DNA of 64,000 nucleotides from Branchiostoma floridae (taxonomy: Eukaryota; Chordata; Leptocardii; Amphioxiformes; Branchiostomatidae), in NCBI RefSeq assembly GCF_000003815.2, contig NC_049995.1, forward strand, positions 17,153,924 to 17,217,923, written 5' to 3'. The position numbers and the translations under genes were made by a program. Under the pieces are notes generated by a model. That model was not told the DNA's origin. It saw only the letters and a list, made by a program, of their open reading frames with translations, and searched no databases. Shown here in pieces: positions 9,510 through 24,508 of the stretch (position 1 is the first letter of the stretch; the number at the start of each line of letters is the position of its first letter).

Positions 9510-12500
9510 GTAAGTACAGTTGGTTTGTGTTTTAATGACTACTACTACTAGAGTCCTAGACTTGGCATTGAAGAGATACTCTTTTCCTGCGCGGTTGCCA
9601 ATCTTTTCCCATCTATTTATGGAGGAATGTTGTGTGTAACAATACCTCGCCTTGTCCCTGTGTTGGGAAATTCTCACACTGCGCCGAACCAAACTAGCTC
9701 TAACCTCATTAGTTTTGCCGTGTGAAACGCTGGAATTTCCCGCTACTCCGCAACATGTGTGCTCGCACCGCCGTCGACTTTCTTCAAAGCCTTGCGAAAA
9801 ACAAAAGCGTAACGGTCAAATTTTCTAAGGAATTGGTCACGATCTTAAGACGCTTGTCCCTAGAAAACCGTATCTTGTGTAGACGTCAGTATAGGATGTA
9901 GTCCCAGCGTGACATTAATACTGTGCAGACGGTTCCTTGGGTTCAATTAAAACATCCTGCAAATCTTTCCTTGCTCCTCCAACTTCCAAGTGCTCACGTC
10001 CTTGCCAAGTGCCCTCTGACAGTGAGAGGAAACTTGTCTTTGTCTCTATCGGTCTAGCAATGGTTCAAGCTTAGTCTCTACCAGACTCCCGCCTGGCCGA
10101 ATAGTAATATAGGGGACTTTGGCTTTGACTTTGACTTTGACTTTGAATAGGAATAAAAGTCTAGTTAGTTCGAATATTGCACAAGGAGTCAACTGTCCAG
10201 CTGTGTAGACTGCAAAAGATTGACTGAAATCCTATGGCAACTTTTTTTGGCCAAATTCTTCCCTCTTGTTTCTCATCCATCTGACACGTCTGCTTTGAGA
10301 CTTGGTTTAAGCTATCATTTTTCAAGAATTCCTTCTCTTTTTGTCATCAAGCTGACTGCTTGGAGACTAGGTTTAAGCTATCATTCTTCAAGGATTTCTC
10401 TTCCAGAAAAAGCAAGAGTGATACGACATGAGATAAGAAATGTGAGGCCGGGAAAGGCTTATGTCATTAGGTCCCTGCAGACAGCTTAATTCCCTGTCGA
10501 CGCCTCCTCCGATTTGAGACAAAATTCCTGTGACACTCACACCACTAAGCCAGTTTTAGGTGTAACCACAAACCAATGCTTCCCACATTTAGAAACTTGC
10601 TGACACAAACGTTTGGAGATAATTTTGATTGACACTCTTGCAGACGATAGAAAGATGTCTAACTTGAGATAAAATTCCTGGCACATATAACGTGAAACCA
10701 GTTTTAAAGTTTAAGGTCTCTAAGCTTGATACCAATGTTTCCCACATAAATTTCACTACCTTTAGACAGTATATGATTATTTGAAGCATTAATGTTGTGT
10801 TAAACGTTTGAGGTTGATTTTGAGTGACAATTCTGCAGACGACAGGAAGACGTCTAATTTGAGATAAAATCCCTGTGACAACAACAACGTTTTTCACAAA
10901 CATTGCATCTCCTTTCGGAATCATACCAGTAAGCAATACTCGAAGAACGTAATACTATGTTTTGTAAAACGTTTGGGGATTATGCGATATGGTAAGGGAC
11001 ATTTCTGCAGACGACACGCAACACTGTAACTTGAGATAAAAAATCCTGTGACAATGTTTTTCACATAGACAACACTGCCATCTAAAATCACAATTCTTAC
11101 ATCACTCATATTGTAATAATTTTGAGGACGATTTTGAGTGACATTTTAGCAGACGACCCGCAGTTCTAAGTCTGGTTGTGACGTCACGTGACCCGCCCAG
11201 CATGCCGTGCGTGTCGGGCGCGTGTCCCGCGCGCACGTGACCTTCAGCGCCAAGGTCATTGTTGTAGCGAGTCGCGAAGATTCCTGAGCGCAGACGTATG
11301 TCCTTGGCGGTTGGAAGAAGAAGACGTGAGGTCAGTTATTCCTGAAGGCGAGACAGAAATCCGGGCGAGTCTTGTTTCAAACACAGGCGCAATGGCCAAC
11401 TGGTTAGAGTGTTCCCCTTGCAGTCGTTTAAGGCCGCAAGTTCAATTCCCGGCCGAGTCATATCTTATTGGACTTGGTCATACCAAATACTTAAAAAAAA
11501 ACGTACATGCTGCTTTCTATGCTTTTCGTGGCGGTCGGAGCAGTGGGTTGTTATCGATTGTGTCTACGACAACCCTCTCCTCCCACAGCCTTTTACCTCC
11601 CCAACCCATGTCAGGTACCCATTTTAATGCCTTGGAGAAAAGCAGCACTTACTAAGTGACGCCATATCACCAACGATTATTATAAAAGGCTCACTAAGAC
11701 CAATCCCTGCAATTGCAATCCCGCCTCATAGTAATTAATTAAGGGTGTAGTTGGCAAGCTAAGCTGACTCACGGCTACCACCCTAACCGCATGTTTTTTT
11801 CTGACATTTGATGTTCTCGAGCCGAAAGTCTTTCTCATCCTTGTCTTAATGCCAGACCAGACCGCAAAAAACGTGGTTTTTAATAATAGCTAGCCTGGAT
11901 ATCAGGCTCCGTGCAAGCGATACGGGTCCCGAACTTGCTATACTAAGGCTATACCCTTCAGCATGGCGAAAAACGCAAGCCTCCTACGCAGACTTCGAGC
12001 GGGGATTTTATTGGCGGTGGCTGGTTCGCTAGTTTTAAGCTTGTCTTAAGTTCTCTATTCCAGGAAAGGGAGTTTTCCCATAAAAGTAGTTTGCCATGGA
12101 AGGGAGATTCGCCCCGCCTTGCATCTGAACGTTAACTTTGAAACCAGCAAACCAGAGCAACTCCTCGACCCACTTGGGGTTGCTCAGGAACGACTAGGGA
12201 CTTGAAAATCGCAAGACAGCGCTAGCCGTTATAGAAGTCTGCGAAGGAGGCTAGAGCTGGTCAACATATGTAGGCCCTTGAAACAGTCTGGTATCCAAGC
12301 TAGGAGTTGGCCTGTGTAGGCCCTGGAAACAGTTTGGTATCCAAGCTAGGAGTTGGCCTGTGTAGGCCCTGGAAAAAGTCTGGCGTCCAGGCTATGAGCT
12401 GGCCTGTGTAGGCCATGGAAAAAGTGTGTTTTATCCAGGCTGGAAGCAGCTCTTTCTGGCCCAGGAAACAGTCTGGCATCCAGGCTAGGAGCTGGCCTGT

Positions 12501-15500
12501 GTAGGCCCTAGAAACGGTCTGGCATCCAGGCTAGGACCTGGCCCTGCAAACCCTGAAAACAGTCTGGCATCCTTGCTAGGACTTTGCCTTTGTAGGCCCT
12601 AGAAACAGTCTGATACCCAGGCTATCTCCATCGCTCCTGCTGGGGAAACCCTCGGCGTGACGAACACATCCGCGCGGGGGAGGTTCCGGGTTTTGCGGGG
12701 GCTTTTCCGACCCGGTAAACCCCAGCTAGGCGGTAACACAAGACACAGACAGTCTTCCTGTTGGGACAGAAATAGCCACATTCACTTCTCTCCAAGCAGA
12801 GGTTAGACTCCGTCCTTGTTTTTTAAGTTTATGGCATTTTTATCGAGCTTTCTATTTTGTACAGGCCGCAAGAGATCAAGAAAATGGACAAAACAGAAAG
12901 TCCGATAAAAACACCTAACAATACTTTAAAAAGTCAGAGCCTAACCTCTGCCTGCATGGAGAGTAGCATTCACAACAGCCTGCGTTTAATCGCACGTGAC
13001 ATGTCGAAGGGCCATCCGTTCTTACATATTGATTGGATTAGTCTACACTGATACCGTTCCTTTGGGATAGGATTGAATTAGCAAACTCAGGGACAAATAC
13101 CAGGAAACAGTGTACATCACCCGCATATTACACTCACTCAATTTATCAATGTATGAATCTTTATGATTGTATATTCATGATGGAAGTGTGTGTAGAGGGG
13201 TGGTCCTAGAATGGTCTTGATAAACAAATGACGATTATTACAGAAAAAAGTTGATTATTCAGCTAGCTCTTGCGAGTTGGCAAAGAAGTTGTCTTTCGGA
13301 GTGAGTTGTAAGATACTATTAGAAAAAACGCCAAGATGACATAGCTTCTTGATGACAAGTTCTGTAGGAAAGAATTTACTAGCACGAAGTCGCCAGAGTC
13401 AAGTGTTTCTTTACTGCAAAAGCGAAAATGTTCGCGTGGTTTAATGTTCGTATTTTTTCACGAAGACCGCTTCACTGCGCATTCAAAGCCAGTGGATTCA
13501 CTGAACTGCAATAATTTCCTAGTTTACAGTAAAACTCTGCAAGAACTTACAACCACCGCAAACACTCCATTTTCTATCTACCGAGAAATACAATCCCAGT
13601 ATATATTTTCCTCTTTACGGTATTTCCAACCTTTCCAAGCTGTTTAACGTGTGACTGTAGGTGTGGCAAGAATACAGCTGCGCGAAAACTACCCTGTTCT
13701 ACATTACTGGGCTGTCACAAGTCGTTTGCGAACATTGTTAGGCCATACTTATTCGATTAAATGGATGACATCCCATGGGGACCTGAAACCTGGTGCGAGT
13801 GTGCGAAAAACTCCTTTATCATGCAATCTAAGTGCTCTGGGAGGTTGAGTAATTTAATTTAATTTAAAATACAATCACTTCGAAATAGCGTGATGGCATT
13901 GCCCCATATCTCCTAGCAGAGGTTAGGCTCCGACTGTTTTTGACGTTTTTCAGGCTAAAAAAATAAAACAAAAGTCAGAGCCTAAACTCTGCTTGGAGAG
14001 CAATTTGCCCCATACCTAGACATGGAACTTACCCCACCCCCACCCCCATCCTCGTACATTAATTGTTTGAAAGTTGACATCGATCACTTTCCACTTGTAG
14101 TGTTGACAGGAAACACTCCACTTTCCCGCTGCTTGTGTTTTTCTTATGACTTCGTTTCTGTCGGTACATCCTTGACCCTGTCTTAAGGTTGTGAAAGATC
14201 GATTAAGTCTTTCTTGTAAGGGTATTTCGGGTTACGTAAACATAGCAAGGACGTCTGGACCAGTGACGTTTGTGCATATATGTAAACTTCCTACCAGCTA
14301 AGTTGTGCAACGTTTAAAATGTCAGATGTTGTCAGAAAATATGTTAAAAGGTATGAAGGAACATCAGAGCCTGATACCACAATAGAAAACCTGAAGGGGC
14401 AGTTCAGTATAGAGCAAAGGGTGCGGAAAACAGTTTGGACTATCCGTTGCTGCTAGAGTGTGTGTGTTTGTGTGTGTGTGTGTGTGTATGTGTGTGTGTG
14501 TGTTTGTGTGTGTGCGCGTGTGTGTGTGTGTGTGTGTGTGCGTGTGTGCGTGTGTTGGGGGGGGGGGGTGATATGACGTTGCCTGTTTTAAAACATATCT
14601 AAATACAATACATTCTTGCTAAATCATACATAAAGTAAATTCGTCAACTGTCTTCTAGCAATAGGCCCCTGGCTTAAGATCTTTCACTTGTTCTATTCTA
14701 TATTCTATACTATTCTATTCTATTCCTTTCTATTCTATTCTATTCTATTCTATTCTATTCTATTCTATTCTATTCTATTCTATTCTATTCTATTTTTCAG
14801 TCATTTCTATCAACTATCATTCTACATGTTTCTTCTAGATCATAGTTTTTCATCGAATATGATTTAAAATTATATACTTATGTCATATAATCTGTTTAAG
14901 AATCAGTTCAGTTTACATACAAGAATTCATTCATATATTCTACTGTATTCTAAAGTTCCTCTATTATTTCTTTCTTAGGCCTCTTATATCCCTACCATAT
15001 ATCCCTCAGACGTAACCACTAACACCAGAGCCCGAACAGGCGTCAACAGTTATCAGTGGGCTCCGGAGCACTTACATGTTTACACGGCCGTGAATGCGCT
15101 GAAAGGGGAAGAATGCAGAGAACTTCAAACTAAATTAGTGTAAAAAGCGATAGTGTTACATATTATGTTCCACCATTTGGCCAGTGTGGAGCTAGCTAAT
15201 ATGTGAGACCAACCACCAACAGCTGTGTTATGTTAGTCGACAGGTAGAATGTTTGAATGTTTGGACACGAATATTGTTTACATGCAACACGTGTAAAACT
15301 TGTTACCGCTTATTGTTCTTTATCGTTGAAATCTGACACGGTGAAAAAGGATCTCCGGTAATTCTTAAGGCCACATAAGATTGAACTTGATCGGTTATCA
15401 ACAAGATTTCCATTCTTGAATTGGCGCCACATTGTTTGAATAGTCCGGTAAGAAAAGCCACAAGACATTTAGACAAGAATGAAAATCCAATACAGTTGTG

Positions 15501-18500
15501 ACAGTCATTGTAAACACCGTAAGAGCCGTCTCTCGGATAAGACGTTAAATGGAGGTCCCGTGTTCGGGAAGAGCTACACCTCGAGCACGTTAAAGATCCC
15601 TCCGTACTCATTGAAAATAGTAGAGGTCCTTCCTGGTGTGAGTGGTTCAAAACCTACAGTCCCATGACCGCACCTGGGGCAATTACTGTCGTACTGAGGC
15701 CACCTGAGTGGCGCCGAATGGCAGCTCGCTCCAGACACTTGCGACTGTCACAGTACTAGTCGTATTGAGGTCACCTGAGTGACGCCGAATGGCAGCTCGC
15801 TCCAGACCCTTGCGATTTTAGTCCCGTCTATTGTAAGCTCCTCGCCATTCAACCCCTGGAAAAGAGAGCTACGAAAAGAGAGTAGTCGGCCCAACCAATA
15901 ACAATAACAAGATTCTGTAGAAATAGATTAGGCGCTGTGGTAACTTCGCTGTGAGGTCTAACACAGACATTCATGTCTCGTCTACCTTTACTCGGTGTAA
16001 TGGCCGAGTGGGTAGAGTGTTCGTCTCTTGAGTTCGATCCCCGGCCGAGTCATACCAAAGACTTTAAAAACGCGTACGGTACATGCTGCTTTCTCTGCTT
16101 AGCACTCAGCACTCAGCATTCGGGAAAGAGTATGGAAGTTGAACACTGCACCACTACCAGTGGACTAGCCCCCCTCTGTAGTGATTGCACAAAATTGTGT
16201 GGCTCAGGGCTACTAAACGGAGATGGGCGCCGTCCTATGCACCATCAGGCGCGGGAAGGAACTTTGACTCTGACTGTTGACTACATTTAACAGCGCGATT
16301 TTTCGACTCCCCGCCGAACAGAATGTTTTACACGTGGATCGGAACGCCAGCTATTTGTATTGAAGCCAAAACATTAATTCCGCTGGTATGATGTTGTTGT
16401 AACGTGTTACGAGGTACGACAACCCCAGGACCCATTGAAAACCTTAAATGCTCTCGGTTGTTACCAACCGGTTTGTTTACGTATGGCAAGACGAGACTCA
16501 ATAAAATAAGGAAAGGTAGTCGAACGCCACGATCTTGCATGTGGCTAGATAGTTGGTCAGGAATGTTTGAGTGGTGGCCAACAATTCAGTTCAGTTCAGT
16601 TCATCCTCAGCCATCGATAGATATAGAATACAACACGGTGTATTCCGTATCGCCCAAGGTATCAGCCCGACCGCGGGTCGGATCGCCCGAAGGCCGGAGG
16701 GTGATCCGACCCGCGGGAGGGCTGAGACCGAGGGTGATGCGGAATACACCGTGTTGTATTTTATTTCTGTCATACCCACCTGAGAAAACCCATGTTTTGA
16801 TGCGAAATGCGCCAGAAGTTGAACAAATTTGGTGCCCTCGAACCAAACGTGTTGCAACAGCAATGTTCCAACGTCTGAATCAGGTATTCAAACTTTCGAT
16901 GGCGCCGTACTCGGCCCACTCGAAACAGTTCGATTTATTCGAATGGAGCCTGTGTGATAAGCCCGGGCCGTACGGAAAGTTATCAGCCGGTCCGGGACAC
17001 CCGTATCGAACGTTTTCGCGTCAAAGGTATGACATAAAATGATTTAGAAACGCCTGTGTCGTTTCGTTCAATGCTAGAGGTCTTACATTTGTACATCTGC
17101 AGACCTAAAGCCGATGTTATGCCAATAAAGGCACAATGAAACAAAGCACGGTTTTCCTGTAAATTCTTTGTCTAAATGGTGCGGAAGTCGGTTACTGCGG
17201 TCTTGCACGCAACCAGCGCAAGATCAAAGTCACTTCTCTATAGTCTAAGACTCGTGAACTCCTTAGTGTGTAACAATTCAGTCTGCGACGATCGAGTTAA
17301 GGAACACCAAGAGACAAATAAAGAAGGGCCGTGTCGCTTTTAGATTCTTAGAATTCAGGGAGAGTTTATCTCGGTGCCAATTTGGCAGCGCAAATCTCAA
17401 AGGCCTTTTGGATTTGTTTGTCTGTAGCTAATTTCTGAAGAAAGTCTCAAAGTCTCATAGTACGAAACATCGGTAACCAGTCTGGTTATATAAAAGAGTT
17501 AAAATGACACATACTATTTTCTCATTTAGTACTCAACACGTATATAAAGAGTATGGGAGTTAAACACACACAAACACGCGCGCACTCACACATACGAACG
17601 AACGAACGAACGAACGAACGAACGAACACATAGGTAGAACACAGGCAACTTCTGTAGTATACTTGCACATATGTCCCGTGTCTTTGAGCGGAATACAGCT
17701 GGTTTGCAAACGTCCCCTCTATGACATGTAGGACAGGTCCATAATACAAGATGGTCCCCGTCATCCCTCACAGCTATGTGCGGACATATCCGTAACATAC
17801 ACAGAGCACAGGTGGACATAGCCTGTCACTAAGACTAAGTATACGGTGACAATAACGAGGGTAAACAAAGAAAAGCTGGGTGTCACACAAACGCTAGTCT
17901 GTGTAACACAAACTCCGCTGTCCAGGGCTGTAACTGGCCCCTCCCCGCGGATGTTTGGCGGGCTGCTATAAGCGAGATTTAATCAGGCTACAGAAACGCC
18001 CGTCACTGATCGGGTAACGAGTCCCCAAGCTCTAGCTTATCTCACTGGACTGTGGCACGTTTGCGGCGTCGCTGCTTTCTAAACTGGACTTGATTTTATG
18101 ATATGAATATGATGTATATAGAGGTACAAGAAGAAAGGAAAAAGGTTTGTTTGTTATGAATGAAATTTGCTGAGCGCCCTGCAAAAGTTGCCGACGTGCC
18201 GCAGCTTTAGTAAAATACCCGCTGAAATAATGACATTTTCGGCAGCAATGGTTAATTTTGTGGACGGAAACACTTGTTTAGAAAAGGAGCAGTGTATTTG
18301 ACTGTCTGAAACGTATGTACGTATAAAATTGTGTGACATACACATTACTGAATGGACTATTTATTTACAATTTCCAAGGTCCAGCCATAACGTTTGTGTA
18401 CGTAACGAAGGGCTGTAGACACATCAGAGTTGCCCTCGAGAATGACTGAGTTGTTTAACCGCACAAAAATAAACAGATACGCGACAAGGTCGAGGGCATG

Positions 18501-21500
18501 GGAGGTATGGTCAATCTCACAACACGGTATTGACGTATGCTGGCAGAACTTGCAGAAGGAACATGTATAGACACAACGATGTGTTCCTGCACAATACATC
18601 TGGCCTTGGAGAATGTACTATAGTGTAGGGGAAGTGTGTAAGGAGTCAAATGTGTTAGGCCTCAAATTCTGAATGGCTTGGTCAGCGGATACGAAATTGA
18701 TAGGTCATTGTTTCGCCTTGATGCGTAGCTAGCTGGACATGTTGTCTTTAAGAAATGTTCTTCGCACTCTGTGTTTAATATGTTACTATCATGTCCTGCT
18801 GATATGTCTGCCAATGTCGGTCAATTTATATATAACTCATTTAAAAAACGAGACAGTATTATACTATCATGAACCAGCACATAATGCTAGCCTGATTGTA
18901 AATATTATATACCATGTGTAAAATAGATTAGTCTCTTAGATTTTTAGATACTAGTAACTCATGTAGTTAAACTGTTCTGTATGTATTGTATGTACAAGTT
19001 GCCAAACACCGTATCCTCTACAGTTGTCGTGCAATAAAGTTTTTCTTCTTCTTCTGTAAAAAAAACGGGCCAGACTTCGGCTGGGGACGTAACATTCGGT
19101 TAAATCGAGGGCTTTGGCTCCGCTACAAATACTGTGCCTTAGACACAGTGAATAGCAACCCATTGTCCCTACATTTTTACAAGGGTCACATGACTACTTT
19201 ACGTAGACTGGACGTCACTTTAAAGACAAAGAAAGTTGTAAAGAACAATTTATGTCAAATCCGTTTAATAATGTTTATGGACGAATGAGTTAAACCAAAG
19301 GCAAACTTTGGGGCTTAGAAACTCCCACGCACCCCGGAATGTCCAGATGCAACCGTAAATGAAGCTTTATCATTAATCGTTTGTCTGTAAGAAATTAACG
19401 ACGTTTGCTAATTGGTCTAAGGATGAAAACCTCGCACGGAATGAGGTGTTGTCGACAGATGCAAGACGTAAAATCCTTTTGATTATACTTCCTTGCCTCC
19501 AGATGTTAGGCAAAGTTACTGGTCTATTTCGCTTTAATACGTCAAGCAAGTTTTACATTCGTCCGTTTTTCTTGTAGATATCGCAGTCCTAGTGCTATGA
19601 TATATCAAGTACTAGTTCAACAGGAGGGGGGGGGGGGGTAATTCTTACCTCAACGCAACCCCACTCACCTACTCCAATTTTCCCCTAGTGAACGGGCGCC
19701 TCTTTGATAATCTTCAGGCAGATCCTATGATGGCATAAGATAGTACCAAACTGGCCAAGGAGTGTAGTCAGCCAAAAGGTGTACATTTGCCAAACACACT
19801 CCTAGGCTGGCTTAACTCCCCTGGCAGCTTTTGATACTATATTATGCTACCGTAGGGTCTTCTTGGAGAGTACATATTTGTTAACCACTTCGGGTTTTCA
19901 GGCATTTGGGCAAATTTATGCCAGTATGGATTTGTAGTCGATCAATGCATTGCGACAGCAATATTCTAGCACAGTTCCCATTTCTAAGAACCGTGTGCCT
20001 AGGCAAGATTTATCATCTCAAAGAATAAATTCCCGTTAACATTTACCATGCTACCCTTTGGCTGTGGGTTTATAGCTCAAAAGTTACTAACTTCCTTTAG
20101 TATAAAGATTAGAAGTAGGCGTGGGCAACAGACATTAAAGGGGGTTTTGCATCATCTCCTTTTCCAGAAGGTCATGTTTGGTGTAACGCTAGTTCACCTT
20201 TATCCGCTGGTAACCTATATTCGTTGTTTCCAAAAAAAACAAGGTACTTATGGACATCATGTCGACGGACGGTGTATTTAAACTATACAATTGTAAAAAT
20301 GTTGCAATTTGAAACCGCCGTCCTTTTACCTTATGTCCCTAAACACCCTCTGTTTAGAGAAAACGGATATAGGTTACCCTGCGGATAAAGGCGAATTAGC
20401 GTACGTTTGCAAGTGTGTATGAATATTTACGATTACTCGTGAATGCCTTGTTGGATTATCTTGATATTTGGTATGTGGGTAGGTTTTAAACGAGATGTTG
20501 AAATGAATGGACTTGGGGTCCCTCGAGGGCTTGTCACGGTCAGCAGAGAAAATTCCGTTTTTCATTAGTATATCTAAATAAATATGCTACAGTCATTTGA
20601 GTGGTACGTAGCTCTTGTGCAACGCGAAGTACTTGCATAGGTGTGAGCCCCCTAGCAGCTTTTTTTGAACCACAGAGGCGATTTTGCCAAATGTTTACAA
20701 GATTACAACTCTTTCTATTGTTCAAAGAGACCGCTGTCGTCGTGCCTATCATTCTGTCACTCTGTCACTGTTGAATCTGTTATAAAGCAATGTCAAGACC
20801 GCTGCACATATCATTCGGAAATGAACTCAAATACACTTTGTTTGTTCCATCTGGATCCGGCACCGTGAGAAGTTGAACTTGACGTTGAAGTTGAGCTCCT
20901 CCGGGCCGGTTCTTGGCCGCGAGAACTTGAACTCTAGTACGCCCTCCTCTGACAAGTCGCTAATACTCACTCGCTAATACTAGCACGTGCTTAAAGGTGG
21001 TTTTAATCCAACAAAACATCCCTTGCATTAAAAAAACTTGTTAAATAACTTGAATTGACATTTACTCGAAAACGAGTTATTTACTTAATATATATCCCTT
21101 GCTGTTAAAAGCTGGTATTGGGAGAGAAACCCATACAGACAGGCACACACACACACACACACACATGCACACATGCACAGACGAACACGAGCACAAGCAA
21201 TACAGCTTTTGCTATCGCAAACCTGTAAACTAACCAGACGACAAAAGAAAACTTAGATAACTACGTGCGAGCACACACACCCCTCTCGTGCACGCACACT
21301 GTAGCCCAGGTGGCGAAGCTCAGTTGGACAAGTCGGCTCCACAGATGCCTCTGAGCCCGCGCGAATAGCAGGCGAGACGGGGTCTCTCGGGCGGACCTCG
21401 GTCGTCTGACAACGACTGGAGAACACTTCACGGTGCCAACTCATCTTAGTCATGTTTGCTATGTAGTTCCTTCTTGTTTCATCGATCAGCTAGTCTTGCA

Positions 21501-24462
21501 TCTAGTAACACAGACACGCAGATATATAACGTTACATGTACATATCCACACTCATACACGGACGCGCGCGCGCCGACTTGGGCCGATGTGCACAAGTGCA
21601 TACACTCACATGCAAATAATTATTTAGATAGATAGATAATTAGAAATGGATACACGTATATCTAAGATATCTAAACTCTAACATATCTAATGAATATAAA
21701 CTCTAAGGTATATCTAAACTCTAAGGTATATCTAAACTCTAAGATATCTAAACTCTAAGATATCTTAACTATAAAATATCTAAACTCTAAGATATCTAAA
21801 CTCTAAGATATCTTAACTATCAAATATCTAAACTCTAAGACATCTAGACTGTAGGGTAAGACGTCAGCTCGGATAACTTGATGCAAATATCAAGCTAAGG
21901 TCACCCAAACTCTCGTCTGTCCCCGCGAGACATCACTCAACGCGAGACTTCGGAAGTACTTTATCCTCATTTTCCACCGTTGCATGGTTGGCTTCAAAAC
22001 GCGCATAAAATCACAACGAGGTTTAGCACGGCGCCACAAAAGCGCAGACCACCCGCGAATTCTTGAATCAAAAGTCATTCTAACAATGACAGACACATCC
22101 GAAGTAAATAGGCTTTCGGCCAGTAGTCAAAGACTTCCGTCATATATTGGAAATTAAAAGTCACTTTCAGAAATAAATCACTGGAAACCGAAGGATGCTG
22201 GTAAAAGCTCTTGCGGTATATTCTTTGATCTCTTGGTAAACCGATATGCCGCTGGCAATGTATCATTTTCTAATTCCGGAAACGGAAGTGTGGTTCTTAA
22301 GGTTTTGGAATGTGGGCTTGGAATGTGGTGTTGTGGGTACACAAAATGGTCATAGTAGCGAATATCACTATTGCGTAATGTCAACAACTGACACAACAGA
22401 GGCTGGTAGTTTTATACTAAATGACCTTTGAAATAGGAGTGTTCTTTCTCCATTTCAAAAGCGCGTTTTATCATAATGCTTGCGTCACTTGCCGCCTCTA
22501 TTCTTCCAACATGTACATATTGCGTTTACGTCGATGTAGGTTAGACATCCAGGTAATAAGATACGCCAAAAAAATAGTTACTCAAGCAACTGGATATGGT
22601 TTTCGAAACGGTCAGACGTTTCGGATAGAATCCACTATCCTTCACTGACGAAGAATAGTGCGTTTCCAAAACCATATCCAGTTGCTTGAGTAACTATTTT
22701 TTGGCGTATAATATTGTGTTCGTTAGATTCGCCCCTCCCTGTTAAAAAGGAGATACATTCGACAAATAAAGCAAGGAAACTATGTTTGACATTGTTTTAA
22801 ATCATCGCCTCGTTGGAAACCGTTATGTCATGTCTACATACCAGATGTCACGTGCCGTGCTCTGGGAACGAGATCAAAGGGCACGAGATCGCCCCAGTCG
22901 TCCATCTTGTCTGATGTCTCTGTTTGTTCTTTTCTCGTGTTGACCCCAGGTTGCCCGGATGTTGACCCTGCCCTGGTTCGATGGAATCCTGGCCATGACC
23001 CCTCCCGACGAGAGGTCATCGGACAAGGTCAAGTTTACCTTCTGGAGTCGTCTGCGACGTTCTATTCCCTGGAGGTCAAAGATGGAGGTAAGAAAACAAA
23101 GCTTGACTTCATCAAATAAGTTACTCAAGCAACTACACCTTGCTCTGTGTCATCAACAAAAGATTTCTCTCAGACACAGGCATGTATGGATATGAATCGC
23201 GTCCGGCTGCTTGAGCAACAATCGCTTGCCGTATTCATATACCTGGATGTCTGACATTCACCGACATAGCCTTTACATTTTTTGGGCACAGCTCTGGACA
23301 CCAATGAAGATTTGCAGATAACAAAATGTTGGCAAGTTCTTGGTGTCATAATCTCATCTGGTAAGATATTGGACCTTTACAACTTACCTCACATAGTAGC
23401 CCGCTTTCTCAAGTGTCCAAAAGTCCAGTCTGGACGATTGTTGTACGCTGGCGATTTCGACATTTGAAACAATGCCGCCATATTGCTTTATTCTAGTGAC
23501 GTCAATTTTATAGGGTCTGACCCCTTCTAATTAGGGGTCTTCACAGGACTATAAAATGGAGCAAAATCTTGATGTTTTTTCCCAATCTGAAAGTCTATAC
23601 CGTGCACTGTCGCATCAATGTAAAATGTCTCTTACATTTTGAAAAAAAAAGTTGCTTTTACAAGTCCTGAAGAGGCGATACATCAATATGACATTTTTTG
23701 TGGTCTGTCGGATAATTGTCTCACACAGGTGTTTCTTCTATAATAGGCCATAACTAATGCAAAAATGAAATCAGCTGAACAAGGCACAGCTTCAAAGTAG
23801 CCATTGAGCATTCTGCTTTCAGTGTTAGAGTTTATGTCACGTGCGTGCCTTTCATAATGTCACAGGATTTTAAGCAATGAAAAACACAAGAGAAGCGCAA
23901 TCGACAGGGAATACCACACACGCAAGACGTTCCCTATATGTTCTCAATTTACTGTTGTGCGGCGAACGTGTCTATACCCTTAGGTAGAAAAAGAACACGA
24001 CAAAAAACAATTGACTCCAGTTTCTTTTATTACCCTTAAGGATACTACAAGAACACGCGCGCCAAGAAAAGGTCGGAAGTTTGGCTCAGTTGAAGAGGCC
24101 CCCGTGACTTTACCCCTTTGGCAGCGCGATTAGACCCAATTAAGCGAATCTCTTGGCAAGGAAATTCGGTTTTGTAAGCCTTTTATAATGCGGAACAGGG
24201 GAGAAACTTTATCCCGGAAATCCTTTTCTGACACTTCGCCAAGCCCACGACACCAGTTGAACCTAGTTAGTCCCCAGAAGACAAGATGGTCCGGTCTTGT
24301 TATTTCAACATACAAAGGAGGCTCTGTTACAGATATATGGGTTCAGTGAACTGAACTTCTTTCTGACGCGTCCTGCTTTGGAATTTGTCTTTCTTTTTCA
24401 TTCCCTCTGCCTGTCTCTCTGTCCGGCACTCTGTTTGTCTGTCTATCTCTTTTTTCTCCTTG

Positions 24463-24508
<46 letters not shown>

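Larger units (their letters stand above)
9510..22949. other. Intron 1 (13.4 kb), repeat-rich
   Basis: Separately listed repeats fill parts of it. In the remaining blocks (9510-10073, 11655-12255, 14800-15690, 16765-17590, 17630-21640, 21850-22560) I see no exon with splice sites and family similarity. (CA)n lies near 21145-21170, a G run near 19626-19638 and a LINE-like tail near 19020-19055. Confidence 0.6.

Noticed and set aside
14456..14568. CRISPR-like or regulatory repeat
   Set aside because: It is a plain (GT)n microsatellite; this is a eukaryotic window with no CRISPR-type spacing anywhere.
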